A DNA stretch of 64,000 nucleotides from NCBI GenBank assembly GCA_030248195.1, contig JASAND010030736.1, positions 61,807 to 125,806 on the forward strand, written 5' to 3'. Position numbers and translations under genes: made by a program. This DNA is from Trissonchulus latispiculum. Taxonomy: Eukaryota > Nematoda > Enoplea > Enoplida > Ironidae. Within the stretch, counting starts at the first letter, position 1. Each line of letters opens with the position of its first letter. Positions 1-7,157 of this stretch are shown piece after piece. Under the pieces are notes generated by a model. The model saw only the letters and a program-made list of their open reading frames with translations, did not search any database and had not been told where the DNA came from.

Positions 1-29
1 GGCTGATTAAAGAAAAGCCAAAAACGACA

Positions 30-425
30 ATGACTGTTAAAAGGGAGTCATCTCCCCAGACTGACAGCATTATTGTGGATAACCTTCCACCAGCAGTCCA
101 AACGAAAGGTAGAATGCTTATCCAGCATTTGCAAGGCATTAAGGGTTTTAGAGTAAACGATAGGGGAGAAATTGAGTATAAAGGACAAATTGCCCCTGAC
201 TCACGGATATTTGATCTTATTAATGACTTTGTCAGGAAACGGAAGACAAAATCGTCTCAACCTGGCGACGATTTATTTGTCGAAGCTCTACGAGATAGCA
301 ATGTACCCCGCGAATTTATAGGTAACTCAGCCCGATGGGCTGATATTCGAAAGCATAAAAAGCAAATTGGACGCGGATCTAATATATCCAGTGCTCTAAA
401 ACGTTTAAAATGGAAGCGATCTTAG
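30..425 (+). CDS. Polinton-associated conserved small protein (131 aa), function unknown
   Basis: I recognise the general look of this protein from small ORFs that sit just upstream of integrase or capsid genes in animal Polintons, but no function is known to me. It is charged. An N-terminal third carries a LPPAVQTKGRMLIQHL stretch, followed by a GEIEYKG beta-like segment and a LINDFVRKRK helix; the C-terminus is strongly basic (RLKWKRS). It ends 16 nt inside the start of the integrase gene, so the two reading frames overlap, which fits co-transcription in a compact viral-type gene block. The ATG at 30 is the first in frame; the window edge lies only 29 bases upstream, so an N-terminal extension cannot be excluded. 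Family assignment is from memory and inference. Confidence 0.7.
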   Translation: MTVKRESSPQTDSIIVDNLPPAVQTKGRMLIQHLQGIKGFRVNDRGEIEYKGQIAPDSRIFDLINDFVRKRKTKSSQPGDDLFVEALRDSNVPREFIGNSARWADIRKHKKQIGRGSNISSALKRLKWKRS

Positions 426-1474
426 ATGAACTATATTATAACCCTAGCAGAAACACTGCTTTCACAGGTCAACAGGCACTGCTGAGTAAAGCTGCCGGTG
501 CTACTACCCAAAATGTGCGAGACTATCTCAAGAAGCAGTATACCTATACTATGCACAAACCCATCAAGCGAAACTATAGAAGAAGGCGCTATGAAGTTGC
601 TGGAATAGATAAGCTTTGGCAGGTCGATTTGGCCGACATGGTTAGAGTAGCAGATGACAACGATGGGTACAAGTATCTACTTACTTGTGTTGACGTCTTC
701 TCCAAGTACGCCTGGGTTGCTCCAGTGAAATCAAAGGCAGGTACAGATGTAGCCAATGCCTTTAAAACCATTCTGGACGGCGGGCGATTTCCTAAAGCTC
801 TACAATCAGACAAGGGAAAGGAATTTCTCAACAGCACTTTTCAGAAACTGCTGAGGGAAAACGACATTCACTTTTACACATGCAACAATCCCGATATCAA
901 GTGTAGTCTTGTTGAGAGGTTTAACAGAACCATAAAGACAAAACTATTCAAGTACTTTACCAAAAACAGAACCTACAAATACATAGATGTGCTACCTCAA
1001 CTGGTAGCAGGATATAACGATTCCAAACACCGAAGCATTAAAATGAGTCCAAATATGGCCTCGGATCCACAAAACCAGTATAAGGTCTTCAAGAACCTAT
1101 ATGGTAAAATAGTACCATTTAAGGCCCCGACATTTAGTGAAGGAGATATTGTGAGAATTAGCCGATCAAAAGGCATTTTTGAAAAGGGATATCTCCCAAA
1201 TTGGTCAGAAGAACTGTTTAAAATTACCAAACTTTCTCCAGGCCAACCTCCAATGTACAAACTAAGTGACATGCAAGGGGAACCAATTGAGGGTGGTTTC
1301 TATGAGGAGGAGCTTCAGGCAATAACTGAACCAGAGACGTATTGGATCGAAAAGATCATAAAAACTAGAGGTAGAGGCAAAAATAAGCAATATCTGGTCA
1401 AGTGGTTAGGATACCCTGACAAATTTAACAGCTGGATTAACGAAAATGACGGATTTTTACCTTCATCTACCTAG
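410..1474 (+). CDS. INT: Polinton integrase, retrovirus-type DDE core with C-terminal chromodomain
   Basis: This enzyme would insert the element into host DNA in the nucleus. The rve-type catalytic core spans roughly residues 60-225. The acid triad is visible as D73 in WQVDLADM, D134 in LQSDKGKEF and E169 in LVERFNRTIK, giving a D-61-D-35-E spacing, the classic DD35E. A beta-rich domain follows (about residues 245-300). A chromodomain-like C-terminus starts with YWIEKIIK (about 311) and contains YLVKWLGYPDKFNSWI. Cellular chromodomains bind methylated histone tails, so targeting to chromatin is an inference. The 354-aa length is normal for Polinton c-integrases and all key residues are intact. 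The 3' end overlaps the penton gene by 29 nt. Confidence in family and activity motif is high. Confidence 0.95.
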   Translation: MEAILDELYYNPSRNTAFTGQQALLSKAAGATTQNVRDYLKKQYTYTMHKPIKRNYRRRRYEVAGIDKLWQVDLADMVRVADDNDGYKYLLTCVDVFSKYAWVAPVKSKAGTDVANAFKTILDGGRFPKALQSDKGKEFLNSTFQKLLRENDIHFYTCNNPDIKCSLVERFNRTIKTKLFKYFTKNRTYKYIDVLPQLVAGYNDSKHRSIKMSPNMASDPQNQYKVFKNLYGKIVPFKAPTFSEGDIVRISRSKGIFEKGYLPNWSEELFKITKLSPGQPPMYKLSDMQGEPIEGGFYEEELQAITEPETYWIEKIIKTRGRGKNKQYLVKWLGYPDKFNSWINENDGFLPSST

Positions 1475-2282
1475 CAATACAAACAACTTTAACACTTTAA
1501 GCAGTTTTAGCGTAAAGCTACCACACCGTATAGATCTGGACGGCCAATGGGAAGTTGCTCTTGTTGAGTTTATTTATCCCGTGACATGGGCTAATCTAGG
1601 CAGAAAAGTTGACGCTATAGCGAGTATTCATTTCTCTGATGACAGCTCAAAGGCTAAAGCTCTTCCTGCAAGACATTACGCAACAGTGGAAGATTTATGC
1701 GAAGGCATAAACAAGAGCATTCAGTATATGAAAAATGAGACCGGTGAAGTGGCTGAGTGCAAGTTCTACTTTGACAAAGACCTACATCGTGTAGTGTTTA
1801 AAGTGTTTGAAAACCCAGACAATCTTGAGCACCCAAACTTTTTCAGTATCAAGTTTAGCGAAAAGTTGGCGTATATGTTGGGATTCAATGAAAGACTGCT
1901 AGATTCTCAGCCGCCTACTGAGGAAAGAGAAGATATTGACGACTGGGATTCTCTCACGTCAAGCGTCGTTACAAAACACAAGATTATTGCAACTGGGGAA
2001 CCCGATATGAGAGCTGGATTCTATTCCATGTACGTCTACTGTGACATTGTAGCACCTCAAATCGTCGGAAATACAACTGCGCCCATTCTGAGAGTCGTTC
2101 ACGTTGAAGGTGAACACGGAGACATTATAGATAAGATATACAACAACCCGCACTACGTTCCAGTACTAAAAAAGGAGTTTGACACAATCGAAATCAATAT
2201 AAACGACGATAATGCTAGACACATTGCATTTAATTACGGAAGAGTGTTTGCAAAACTGCACTTTAGAAGACAGCAATTATGA
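1446..2282 (+). CDS. Polinton/adintovirus penton-like minor capsid protein
   Basis: The 278-aa protein begins MTDFYLHLPSNTNNFNTLSS and continues with WEVALVEFIYPVTWANL, features I associate with the single jelly-roll minor capsid (penton) proteins of animal Polintons and adintoviruses. It would form capsid vertices. The sequence alternates short hydrophobic beta strands with polar loops and has no signal peptide or membrane segment. The start lies inside the end of the integrase gene (29-nt overlap in another frame) and the stop overlaps the ATG of the next gene by 4 nt, so the position between integrase and the other virion genes supports the call. The assignment rests on N-terminal pattern recognition and gene order; a structure prediction would decide it. 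Confidence 0.85.
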   Translation: MTDFYLHLPSNTNNFNTLSSFSVKLPHRIDLDGQWEVALVEFIYPVTWANLGRKVDAIASIHFSDDSSKAKALPARHYATVEDLCEGINKSIQYMKNETGEVAECKFYFDKDLHRVVFKVFENPDNLEHPNFFSIKFSEKLAYMLGFNERLLDSQPPTEEREDIDDWDSLTSSVVTKHKIIATGEPDMRAGFYSMYVYCDIVAPQIVGNTTAPILRVVHVEGEHGDIIDKIYNNPHYVPVLKKEFDTIEININDDNARHIAFNYGRVFAKLHFRRQQL

Positions 2283-2692
2283 GAACTCCATATTATCCCG
2301 AAAGCGTGAAAACCTGGGAGCACAGTTTGCTTCAAACAGGTGGGGCATTTTACAAAGGTGTGCCCTATCAGCGTGGTGGTGGATTCGGTAAGGTACTTGG
2401 TGGCATCTTCAGAGCTATATGGCCGACAGTCCGAAAAATTGGTGCTGAAGTAGGCAAAGAAGCACTACGGACAGGCTCAGAGGTCGCGAGAGACTACTTG
2501 AATAGAGGCGAAGACATTGGAACGTCGTTTAAACGACACTCAAAACAAGCCGTCGGTCGAGTCTTGGAAACCACGGGTAAGGACTTACAGGAAGGAAGAG
2601 GCCTCGGATCAAGAAAGCGCGCCAATAACATAAAAACAATAGGCAGAAGCAAAGCTAAGCGTCGAAAAAGAGACATTTTAGACTATGACTAA
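2279..2692 (+). CDS. Small basic virion-type protein (adenovirus pVI/pX-like position), 137 aa
   Basis: The protein is short, glycine-rich near the N-terminus (YQRGGGFGKVLGGIF) and very basic at the C-terminus (SRKRANNIKTIGRSKAKRRKR), with an amphipathic helical middle (residues about 40-75). In Polintons and adintoviruses a protein of this kind lies between the two capsid genes and is compared with adenovirus core or membrane-active proteins pX/pVI. The GG-containing N-terminus could be a cleavage site for the protease encoded downstream, but no exact adenain consensus is seen. The ATG overlaps the penton stop by 4 nt and the stop overlaps the major capsid ATG by 8 nt. The role is inferred from position and composition only. 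Confidence 0.7.
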   Translation: MRTPYYPESVKTWEHSLLQTGGAFYKGVPYQRGGGFGKVLGGIFRAIWPTVRKIGAEVGKEALRTGSEVARDYLNRGEDIGTSFKRHSKQAVGRVLETTGKDLQEGRGLGSRKRANNIKTIGRSKAKRRKRDILDYD

Positions 2693-4022
2693 GCGACTTG
2701 ACGCAAATTCTGTTCCCGGTTTCAAGAGTGAACTGGACTTATTCTCACTCCCACCCACTCAGGTGGCCGTTGAGAAAGGATACTGGTCAGAATATTACCC
2801 TCAAAACCCTGTAACCAATTCTGGTCCATACAGGATATTCGTCCCAAGGGACGCGTACATGTTAGACCTCAACAAAAACTACCTTTACATAAAACTCAGA
2901 GTGGTAACGGATGCTGGCGCAGCTGTGACTCAGACGGCAGCTGCTGATGGAACTGTAGACGCGGATGACTTTCCCGTTGCTCCCATCAATTTGATTGGGA
3001 AAACCCTATTTGAGCGCCTTATAGTTAAACTCAGCGACAAGGAAATTTACAACTCTGGCCCACTTTATGCATACCAAGCGTACTTGGAGACTCTGCTAAA
3101 CTACGGATGGGACGCCAAAAACTCTCATCAACAACTAAGTTTGTTTTACAAGGATGACAATTTTGAACTAGCCTCGAAAGCAGCCGGAAAAAGAGCCAAA
3201 CCGTTTCTAGATAACAACGCGGTTGAACTACTGGCTCCACTGCATTGTGACTTGTTTAAGCAGGAAAGATACTTGCTGAGCGATTGTGAGCTAGCACTGG
3301 AATTACACAGAAACAGTGATAATTTCTGTCTCATCAGTAACGGTACAAAGTACAAGATATTAGTAGACGATATTAGATGGTACGTCTGGAAAGTAAAGCC
3401 ACAAGAGTCCCTTTCCCTAGCAATCGAACAAATCTTGCAGACGCCAAATACGGCAAAATATCCTATACGAAGGATTAAAATGGCTACAAGACATATAGCT
3501 GCAGGATCTCAGCATATAATTGAAAACTCAATTTATAGTGGTCAATTACCACGAAGAGTGGTCATAAGCCTTGTAGATGCTGAAGCATTCAACGGATCTT
3601 TCACAAAGAACCCTTTCAAGTTTGAACACTGCAATGTCACAGAAATTGCCCTTAAATGTGGAGACGAATATGTGCCCAAGTATCCCTTGAAGATGGACTG
3701 GAAAACTTATCAGTACAGTTTTCCATACATGTACCTCTACGAAAACTGCGACATGGCCAACTTGGATAGGGGCATGGATATATCCTACAACAACTTTGTT
3801 AAAGGATTCACCATGTTCACCTTTAGTCTAACTGCCGATAACGTGGATACTGGAGCTATGGAATTGATTAGAGAAGGCGACTTGAGCCTCTGCATGAATC
3901 TGAAGGAGCCTTTGCCTGCTGCGGATTTCCCTCAAGGCATCGTCATAATCATATATGGAGAATTTGATAACTTGATTGCCATTGATGCCAACAGAACACC
4001 ATTCTTTGACTACGCGATATGA
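2685..4022 (+). CDS. MCP: Polinton major capsid protein (double jelly-roll, hexon-like)
   Basis: The 445-aa protein carries the SELDLFSLPPTQ motif near residue 15, followed by KGYWSEYYP, a hallmark of a large family of Polinton capsid proteins that are often left in animal genomes as uncharacterised F54H12.2-like genes. By family it is the double jelly-roll major capsid protein that trimerises into pseudo-hexagonal capsomers. Two beta-rich halves are visible, the first including PINLIGKTLFERLIVKLSD and the second including KYPIRRIKMATRHIA and PRRVVISLVDAEAF. There is no internal stop. It overlaps its upstream neighbour by 8 nt and the protease gene by 4 nt, so the virion genes form one uninterrupted block. 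Intactness suggests a recently active element. Confidence 0.93.
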   Translation: MTKRLDANSVPGFKSELDLFSLPPTQVAVEKGYWSEYYPQNPVTNSGPYRIFVPRDAYMLDLNKNYLYIKLRVVTDAGAAVTQTAAADGTVDADDFPVAPINLIGKTLFERLIVKLSDKEIYNSGPLYAYQAYLETLLNYGWDAKNSHQQLSLFYKDDNFELASKAAGKRAKPFLDNNAVELLAPLHCDLFKQERYLLSDCELALELHRNSDNFCLISNGTKYKILVDDIRWYVWKVKPQESLSLAIEQILQTPNTAKYPIRRIKMATRHIAAGSQHIIENSIYSGQLPRRVVISLVDAEAFNGSFTKNPFKFEHCNVTEIALKCGDEYVPKYPLKMDWKTYQYSFPYMYLYENCDMANLDRGMDISYNNFVKGFTMFTFSLTADNVDTGAMELIREGDLSLCMNLKEPLPAADFPQGIVIIIYGEFDNLIAIDANRTPFFDYAI

Positions 4023-4507
4023 ATACTAAAGAGATTACAGAAACGATGAAACGATGTAAAGACTTCATTGGGGTATTTGCCAGTGATTGTCTACCAAACA
4101 TCAAGTCAAGACCTGCCTGCTTTATTGCCAACACCGACCCCGCAGATCAACCTGGCCAACACTGGGTCGCCCTCTATGTTGGAAACAATATAGAATACTT
4201 TGACAGTTATGGACTGCCTCCCATTGCTGAATTTGGCAAGTACAATGTTAATAAATACAACCCTTATTGCCTCCAGAACTTTGATACTAACGTTTGTGGA
4301 GAATACTGCATCTACTTTCTACTCAAACGATGCCAAGGGCATAGTCTCGAATCTATTGTGGAATACCTGAGAAGGTGTGACAACGACCGGGTTGTAAAGA
4401 AGTTTGTGGACAGGATACGAGCAACGTGTGAAGCTGGTGGACAGTGCTGCAAATGCCGATCGTCAACGTTGTGCTTACTGGAAAGCTTGGTAAAGAAATT
4501 GCCCTGA
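4019..4507 (+). CDS. PRO: Adenain-like (ULP1-fold) cysteine protease of Polinton
   Basis: This 162-aa protease would cleave virion precursors during maturation. The catalytic set is visible: H48 in GQHWVALYV, D62 in EYFDSYG, the oxyanion-type Q86 in CLQNFD and the nucleophile C93 in NVCGEYC. Order and spacing match adenovirus adenain and ULP1/SENP proteases. A cysteine-rich tail follows (GGQCCKCRSSTLC). Its final 64 nt are shared, in another frame, with the start of the TBP-like gene. The position right after the major capsid gene fits Polinton gene sets. It could be mistaken for a host SENP, but the length and the neighbours argue against that. Confidence 0.93.
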   Translation: MNTKEITETMKRCKDFIGVFASDCLPNIKSRPACFIANTDPADQPGQHWVALYVGNNIEYFDSYGLPPIAEFGKYNVNKYNPYCLQNFDTNVCGEYCIYFLLKRCQGHSLESIVEYLRRCDNDRVVKKFVDRIRATCEAGGQCCKCRSSTLCLLESLVKKLP

Positions 4508-4947
4508 CGAAGCTGGATGATGTCTACTATCAACCTAAACGATTCAGCGGGGCTATACTGCATGATGGCTGCACATTTCTGATATTCAAGAGTGGATCTT
4601 TCAACTGTGTTGGTTCAACTTCAACCTCAGATGCGATAGAAAATGCCCATAAACTCGCAGAAAGGTTGGATGCTAGCTTGGAGAATTATAGGATATGCAA
4701 CCTTGTATTCTCAAACAAGGCCAAATCAGCTGTGGACTTGGACTCGCTCTATGAATACCTGCGCCCCTACGGTTATGTTATGATGGATCATGAGCTCTTC
4801 AGTGGAATCACCTGGAAACTCAATGGAGCTACTGTACGACTATTTCACAATGGCCAGTACTTCATCACTGGACTAAAGACGGAAGAGCATGCACAGCTTG
4901 CTGATTGCACTGTGCAACAACTATGTGATGAATTCATGAAGAAGTAA
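4444..4947 (+). CDS. TATA-binding-protein-like (TBP fold) protein encoded within the Polinton gene block
   Basis: The 167-aa protein aligns by eye with the saddle-shaped core domain of eukaryotic TBP. Repeat 1 (about residues 5-75) has IVNVV, LGKEIAL, YYQPKRFSGAIL and FLIFKSG, echoing TBP IVN-V, LGC-LDL, YNPKRFAAVIM and LIFSSGK. Repeat 2 (about 82-166) has YRICNLVFSN, HELFSGITWKL and VRLFHNGQYFITG, echoing KIQNMV, PELFPGLIYRM and LIFVSGKVVLTG. All four DNA-intercalating phenylalanines have counterparts (F34, F48, F119, F134), as do the two central asparagines (N8, N86), so minor-groove binding is plausible. It starts 64 nt inside the protease gene; M4 at 4453 is an alternative start. The stop codon overlaps an AATAAA signal. 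Inference: the element supplies its own promoter-recognition factor. Confidence 0.88.
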   Translation: MLQMPIVNVVLTGKLGKEIALTKLDDVYYQPKRFSGAILHDGCTFLIFKSGSFNCVGSTSTSDAIENAHKLAERLDASLENYRICNLVFSNKAKSAVDLDSLYEYLRPYGYVMMDHELFSGITWKLNGATVRLFHNGQYFITGLKTEEHAQLADCTVQQLCDEFMKK

Positions 4948-4951
4948 TAAA
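4946..4951 (+). promoter_or_regulatory. Polyadenylation signal AATAAA overlapping the TBP-like stop codon
   Basis: AATAAA begins on the second base of the TAA stop codon (4945-4947), an economical 3' end typical of compact viral genomes. It would place cleavage of the virion/TBP transcript near or inside the start of the next ORF at 4985. Seen directly; use is inferred. Confidence 0.5.
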
Positions 4952-4984
4952 AGGCGCTAAAATCTGACAAGAAACTGACTGACA

Positions 4985-5272
4985 ATGGAATATCAGACGA
5001 AACGAGATTATATCTTATCCACTGCCAACTTGAGGTGTGTGGAAGCGGAACTTACAGCAATCAATGGTGACACTGTGGAGTCATCAGATATCAGAGATTT
5101 TATGCTGCTCAAGTTCCAAAACTGGACGAATGATGACAAAATGTACTTGCTTATCACGGATGAATGCTACCATATTCTCTTTAAAGGATGGGTCGAGAAG
5201 TCAACAGTTGCTGACGTTTGCTCATTTCCTGAAAGAAGGAAGCTGACGGTGCTGGCTATTCACCTTGACTGA
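4985..5272 (+). CDS. Unrecognised 95-aa ORF at the 3' end of the Polinton plus-strand block
   Basis: I do not recognise this protein. It is soluble-looking and acidic, with a central KFQNWTNDDKMYLLITDECY segment suggesting alternating beta strands and a hydrophobic C-terminal strand (KLTVLAIHLD). It starts 37 nt after the TBP-like stop, on the same strand, and has no overlap with a better candidate. A second ORF in a neighbouring frame (5037-5246) is probably a shadow. The codon texture resembles the upstream genes and differs from the A+T-rich non-coding DNA further right, which supports it being a real gene. No function is proposed. Confidence 0.55.
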   Translation: MEYQTKRDYILSTANLRCVEAELTAINGDTVESSDIRDFMLLKFQNWTNDDKMYLLITDECYHILFKGWVEKSTVADVCSFPERRKLTVLAIHLD

Positions 5273-5284
5273 ACGGAAACATCA

Positions 5285-5324
5285 AACCTCTTCGGAGGTT
5301 CCGCCTGAAGCCACAGAGTGGCGG
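5285..5324. terminator. Paired GC-rich hairpins between convergent genes
   Basis: AACCTC-TTCG-GAGGTT (5285-5300) is a perfect 6-bp stem capped by the very stable TTCG tetraloop, followed at once by CCGCC (5301-5305) and its partner GGCGG (5320-5324). It lies 13 bases after the 95-aa ORF and 80 bases past the stop of the opposing zinc-finger gene, so it could shape both 3' ends. It differs from the histone-type 3' stem-loop. The role is inferred. Confidence 0.45.
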
Positions 5325-5403
5325 ATGGTTTTACTTCAGACATACATACAGTTTACATAGTTGAACAAGTTTAATTGTTATTCAGTTTCGGCTTCGTTAG
5401 TCT

Positions 5404-6232
5404 TCATCGTTTTGTTGTTTGTTTGTTGTTGTTTGTCGTTTCGCTGGTTGTTGTCGGTGGTGATTCTGGTGGTGTTGTTGTTTCAGGTCTCCGCTTCTTT
5501 GTTCCATGTGAATGAATTCGTTTGCAATGTGCCATTAGGAGATCCTGCCTGGCAAACACGTGACCACATTTGCCCATGCTGATCCCTGAGATGGCGCTGG
5601 TAGGTATCTGTTCGCAGAAACGTCTGGGAGCAATGACCGCACTGAATCCTGACCTGAAACAAAAGAAGTCGACACATGAAATAAGAACCCGACTAAAGGC
5701 AAGACATACCTGCACTCAATCAAAATGTGGTACTATCTGTATTGCAGCCACATCGAATTACCTTTTTGAAATGCTTGGTGTCCATGTGCCGCACCAATGC
5801 ATCTTTCCGGCCGAATGTCATTCCACATATGTTGCAGTTGCTCTAAAATAAAACGGTGCCGGAGAATGTCGGAGTACCTCAGAGCGAGTAAAGAGAGGCA
5901 ACATCTAAAACTCTTACCTCAAATCCGATTATCGCAAAACCTCTAATCCTCTTATCTCTAAACCACTAATCCGCTTATCTCTAAGCCTCAAATCCGCTTA
6001 TCTCTAAGCCTCAAATCCGCTTATCTCTAAACCTCTAATCCTCTTATCTCTAAAACATTAATCCTCTTATCTCTAAAACATTAATCCTCTTATCTCTAAA
6101 CCACTAATCCTCTTATCTCTAAACCACTAATCCTCTTATCTCTAAACCACTTATCTCCCAACCTCTACCTCTAAGCTCAAAACCTCAAAACCTCTGTAAA
6201 ACTATTACCTGAACATTGGTTTCTCCTTCCAT
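5404..6232 (-). CDS. Spliced C2H2 zinc-finger gene (three exons), possibly frameshifted in the last finger
   Basis: A minus-strand gene can be assembled from phase-0 exons. Exon 1 (6232-6209) encodes MEGETNVQ and ends at a GTAATA donor. Exon 2 (5842-5762) follows TTATTTTAG and encodes a perfect finger, CNICGMTFGRKDALVRHMDT-KH. Exon 3 starts at 5653 after TTTTGTTTCAG with a second perfect finger, CGHCSQTFLRTDTYQRHLRD-QH. A third finger (CGHVFARQDLLMAHCKRIH) is in the +1 frame relative to finger 2, lacks its first cysteine and has too short a linker, so a small deletion or sequencing error is likely. The finger-2 frame stops at 5483, the finger-3 frame at 5404 after a Thr/Pro/Lys-rich tail. DNA binding is the expected role. 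The gene converges on the Polinton block and diverges from the CARD gene. Confidence 0.6.
5922..6151. repeat. 23-bp minisatellite, 10 units, inside intron 1 of the zinc-finger gene
   Basis: Ten head-to-tail 23-bp units of the form AATCC[G/T]CTTATCTCTAA + CC[A/T]C[A/T] can be counted exactly (boundaries 5922, 5945, 5968, 5991, 6014, 6037, 6060, 6083, 6106, 6129). Variants are phased, with adjacent units most alike, indicating recent slippage or unequal exchange. There are no spacers, so it is not CRISPR-like. Confidence 0.9.
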
Positions 6233-6287
6233 TGTATTGTCACTGCTAGAGCCAAATGATCGTTTTAAAACCGTTTGAAATTTTGAG

Positions 6288-6362
6288 GCAGGTGCAAACA
6301 CAGCAGGGAACCCAAGCGTTAAATTTTTAATATGGACAGGTGCAATCACAGCAGGGTGCCTC
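6288..6362. repeat. Direct repeat in the divergent intergenic region
   Basis: CAGGTGCAA[A/T]CACAGCAGGG occurs twice about 49 bp apart, between the start of the zinc-finger gene (6232) and the CARD gene (6531). The position in a short bidirectional promoter interval suggests paired binding sites, which is inference. Confidence 0.5.
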
Positions 6363-6430
6363 AATGTTAGTTTTGCAGTGTGTTGTTCGTTATTTCAAAT
6401 GATGTAGTGTGTTGCGTTTTCTTCTACTTG

Positions 6431-6546
6431 ATGCTATTATACACTTGTCATTTTTTTTGTAGCTATTATGGCTCTTGTTAACGTTGCTTACTAGATGCTA
6501 TTATACACCTGTCATTTTATTGTAGCTATTATGGATCTTGTTTACG
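6431..6546 (+). repeat. Tandem duplication of about 62 bp covering the CARD-gene leader and start codon
   Basis: GATGCTATTATACAC[T/C]TGTCATTTT and TGTAGCTATTATGG[C/A]TCTTGTT occur in both copies. The first copy also has an ATG in the same relative position, which opens an 8-codon ORF ending in TAG; the second copy opens the full CARD protein. The pyrimidine tract plus TGTAG in each copy looks like a splice acceptor. Confidence 0.7.
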
Positions 6547-7034
6547 ATAACTTGGTGCTATTTTGTAATGACATGAAAGCGGAACCGATATTGGATTACC
6601 TGGTGGAAGTGGGACTATTTACCACAAGCGTTGCAGATAAGCTCAGGCTTTGCACGCCTGAACACGATAGAAATTACGAACTGTTAACGACTCTTAATCG
6701 CTACGGAGCCAATGCCTCAATTCTACTTAGAGAAGCATTGAGAACATCAGGACAGAACGACCTTATGATGATTTTGCCGGAACCTGATCAGCCATTGCAG
6801 AGAGGTGTTACTTGGAAGATTTATTCCCGCCTAAAGATGCTTCAGCAACAAAGTCATAAAACGTTTCAGTCTATGGATGCCGCACGGTTGGATGTTGTAT
6901 TTGTTCTGGGACCCATGGACTGTGATGCTCGAACTGTGGAATTCACGGAATGGTTGGGAAATCATCCCTGCAAGCGATGGACTGTTCCCGAATGGTTTAT
7001 AGCACCGTGGAACCATTATGATTGTAGTCATTGA
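6531..7034 (+). CDS. CARD death-fold domain protein (167 aa)
   Basis: Residues 1-84 from the ATG at 6531 have the six-helix CARD pattern: DNLVLFCNDM, a ILDYLVEVGLFTTSVADKL segment matching the helix 2-3 region, a HDRNYELLTTLNRYG segment matching helix 4, then AL-TSGQNDLMMIL matching the final helices. CARDs mediate homotypic assembly of apoptosis and inflammasome adaptors. The C-terminal half (about 90-167) is unrecognised and contains FVLGPMDCDARTVEFTEWLG. The ATG at 6495 would add 12 hydrophobic residues, but 6531 is preferred because the domain starts there and the leader duplication centres on it. It has no caspase or NB-ARC domain, so it resembles a CARD-only regulator; ranaviruses encode comparable CARD proteins. 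Membership in the Polinton is unproven. Confidence 0.78.
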   Translation: MDLVYDNLVLFCNDMKAEPILDYLVEVGLFTTSVADKLRLCTPEHDRNYELLTTLNRYGANASILLREALRTSGQNDLMMILPEPDQPLQRGVTWKIYSRLKMLQQQSHKTFQSMDAARLDVVFVLGPMDCDARTVEFTEWLGNHPCKRWTVPEWFIAPWNHYDCSH

Positions 7035-7104
7035 ACTTACCGTAACTGTATTTATACCTGGTATAATATGTAGTCACTTGTAAACCCTGCTGTATACTGC
7101 TTGA

Positions 7105-7110
7105 AATAAA
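7105..7110 (+). promoter_or_regulatory. Polyadenylation signal AATAAA of the CARD gene
   Basis: AATAAA lies 70 bases past the CARD-gene stop, a normal distance for an animal or viral mRNA 3' end. It supports 7034 being the true stop in the terminal exon. Confidence 0.55.
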
Positions 7111-7157
7111 ATTTTCCGCCAGTTCGCCTGGCTTAACATTATCTCTACAGCAATCAT

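Noticed and set aside
5361..5582. Plus-strand 73-aa hydrophobic ORF resembling a signal peptide or membrane protein
   Set aside because: It is antisense to the last zinc-finger exon and its hydrophobicity comes from the reverse reading of a Thr/Pro-rich tail (GTTGTT repeats).
5922..6151. Regularly spaced repeats considered as a CRISPR array
   Set aside because: Units are contiguous 23-mers without spacers in an animal intron; it is a minisatellite.
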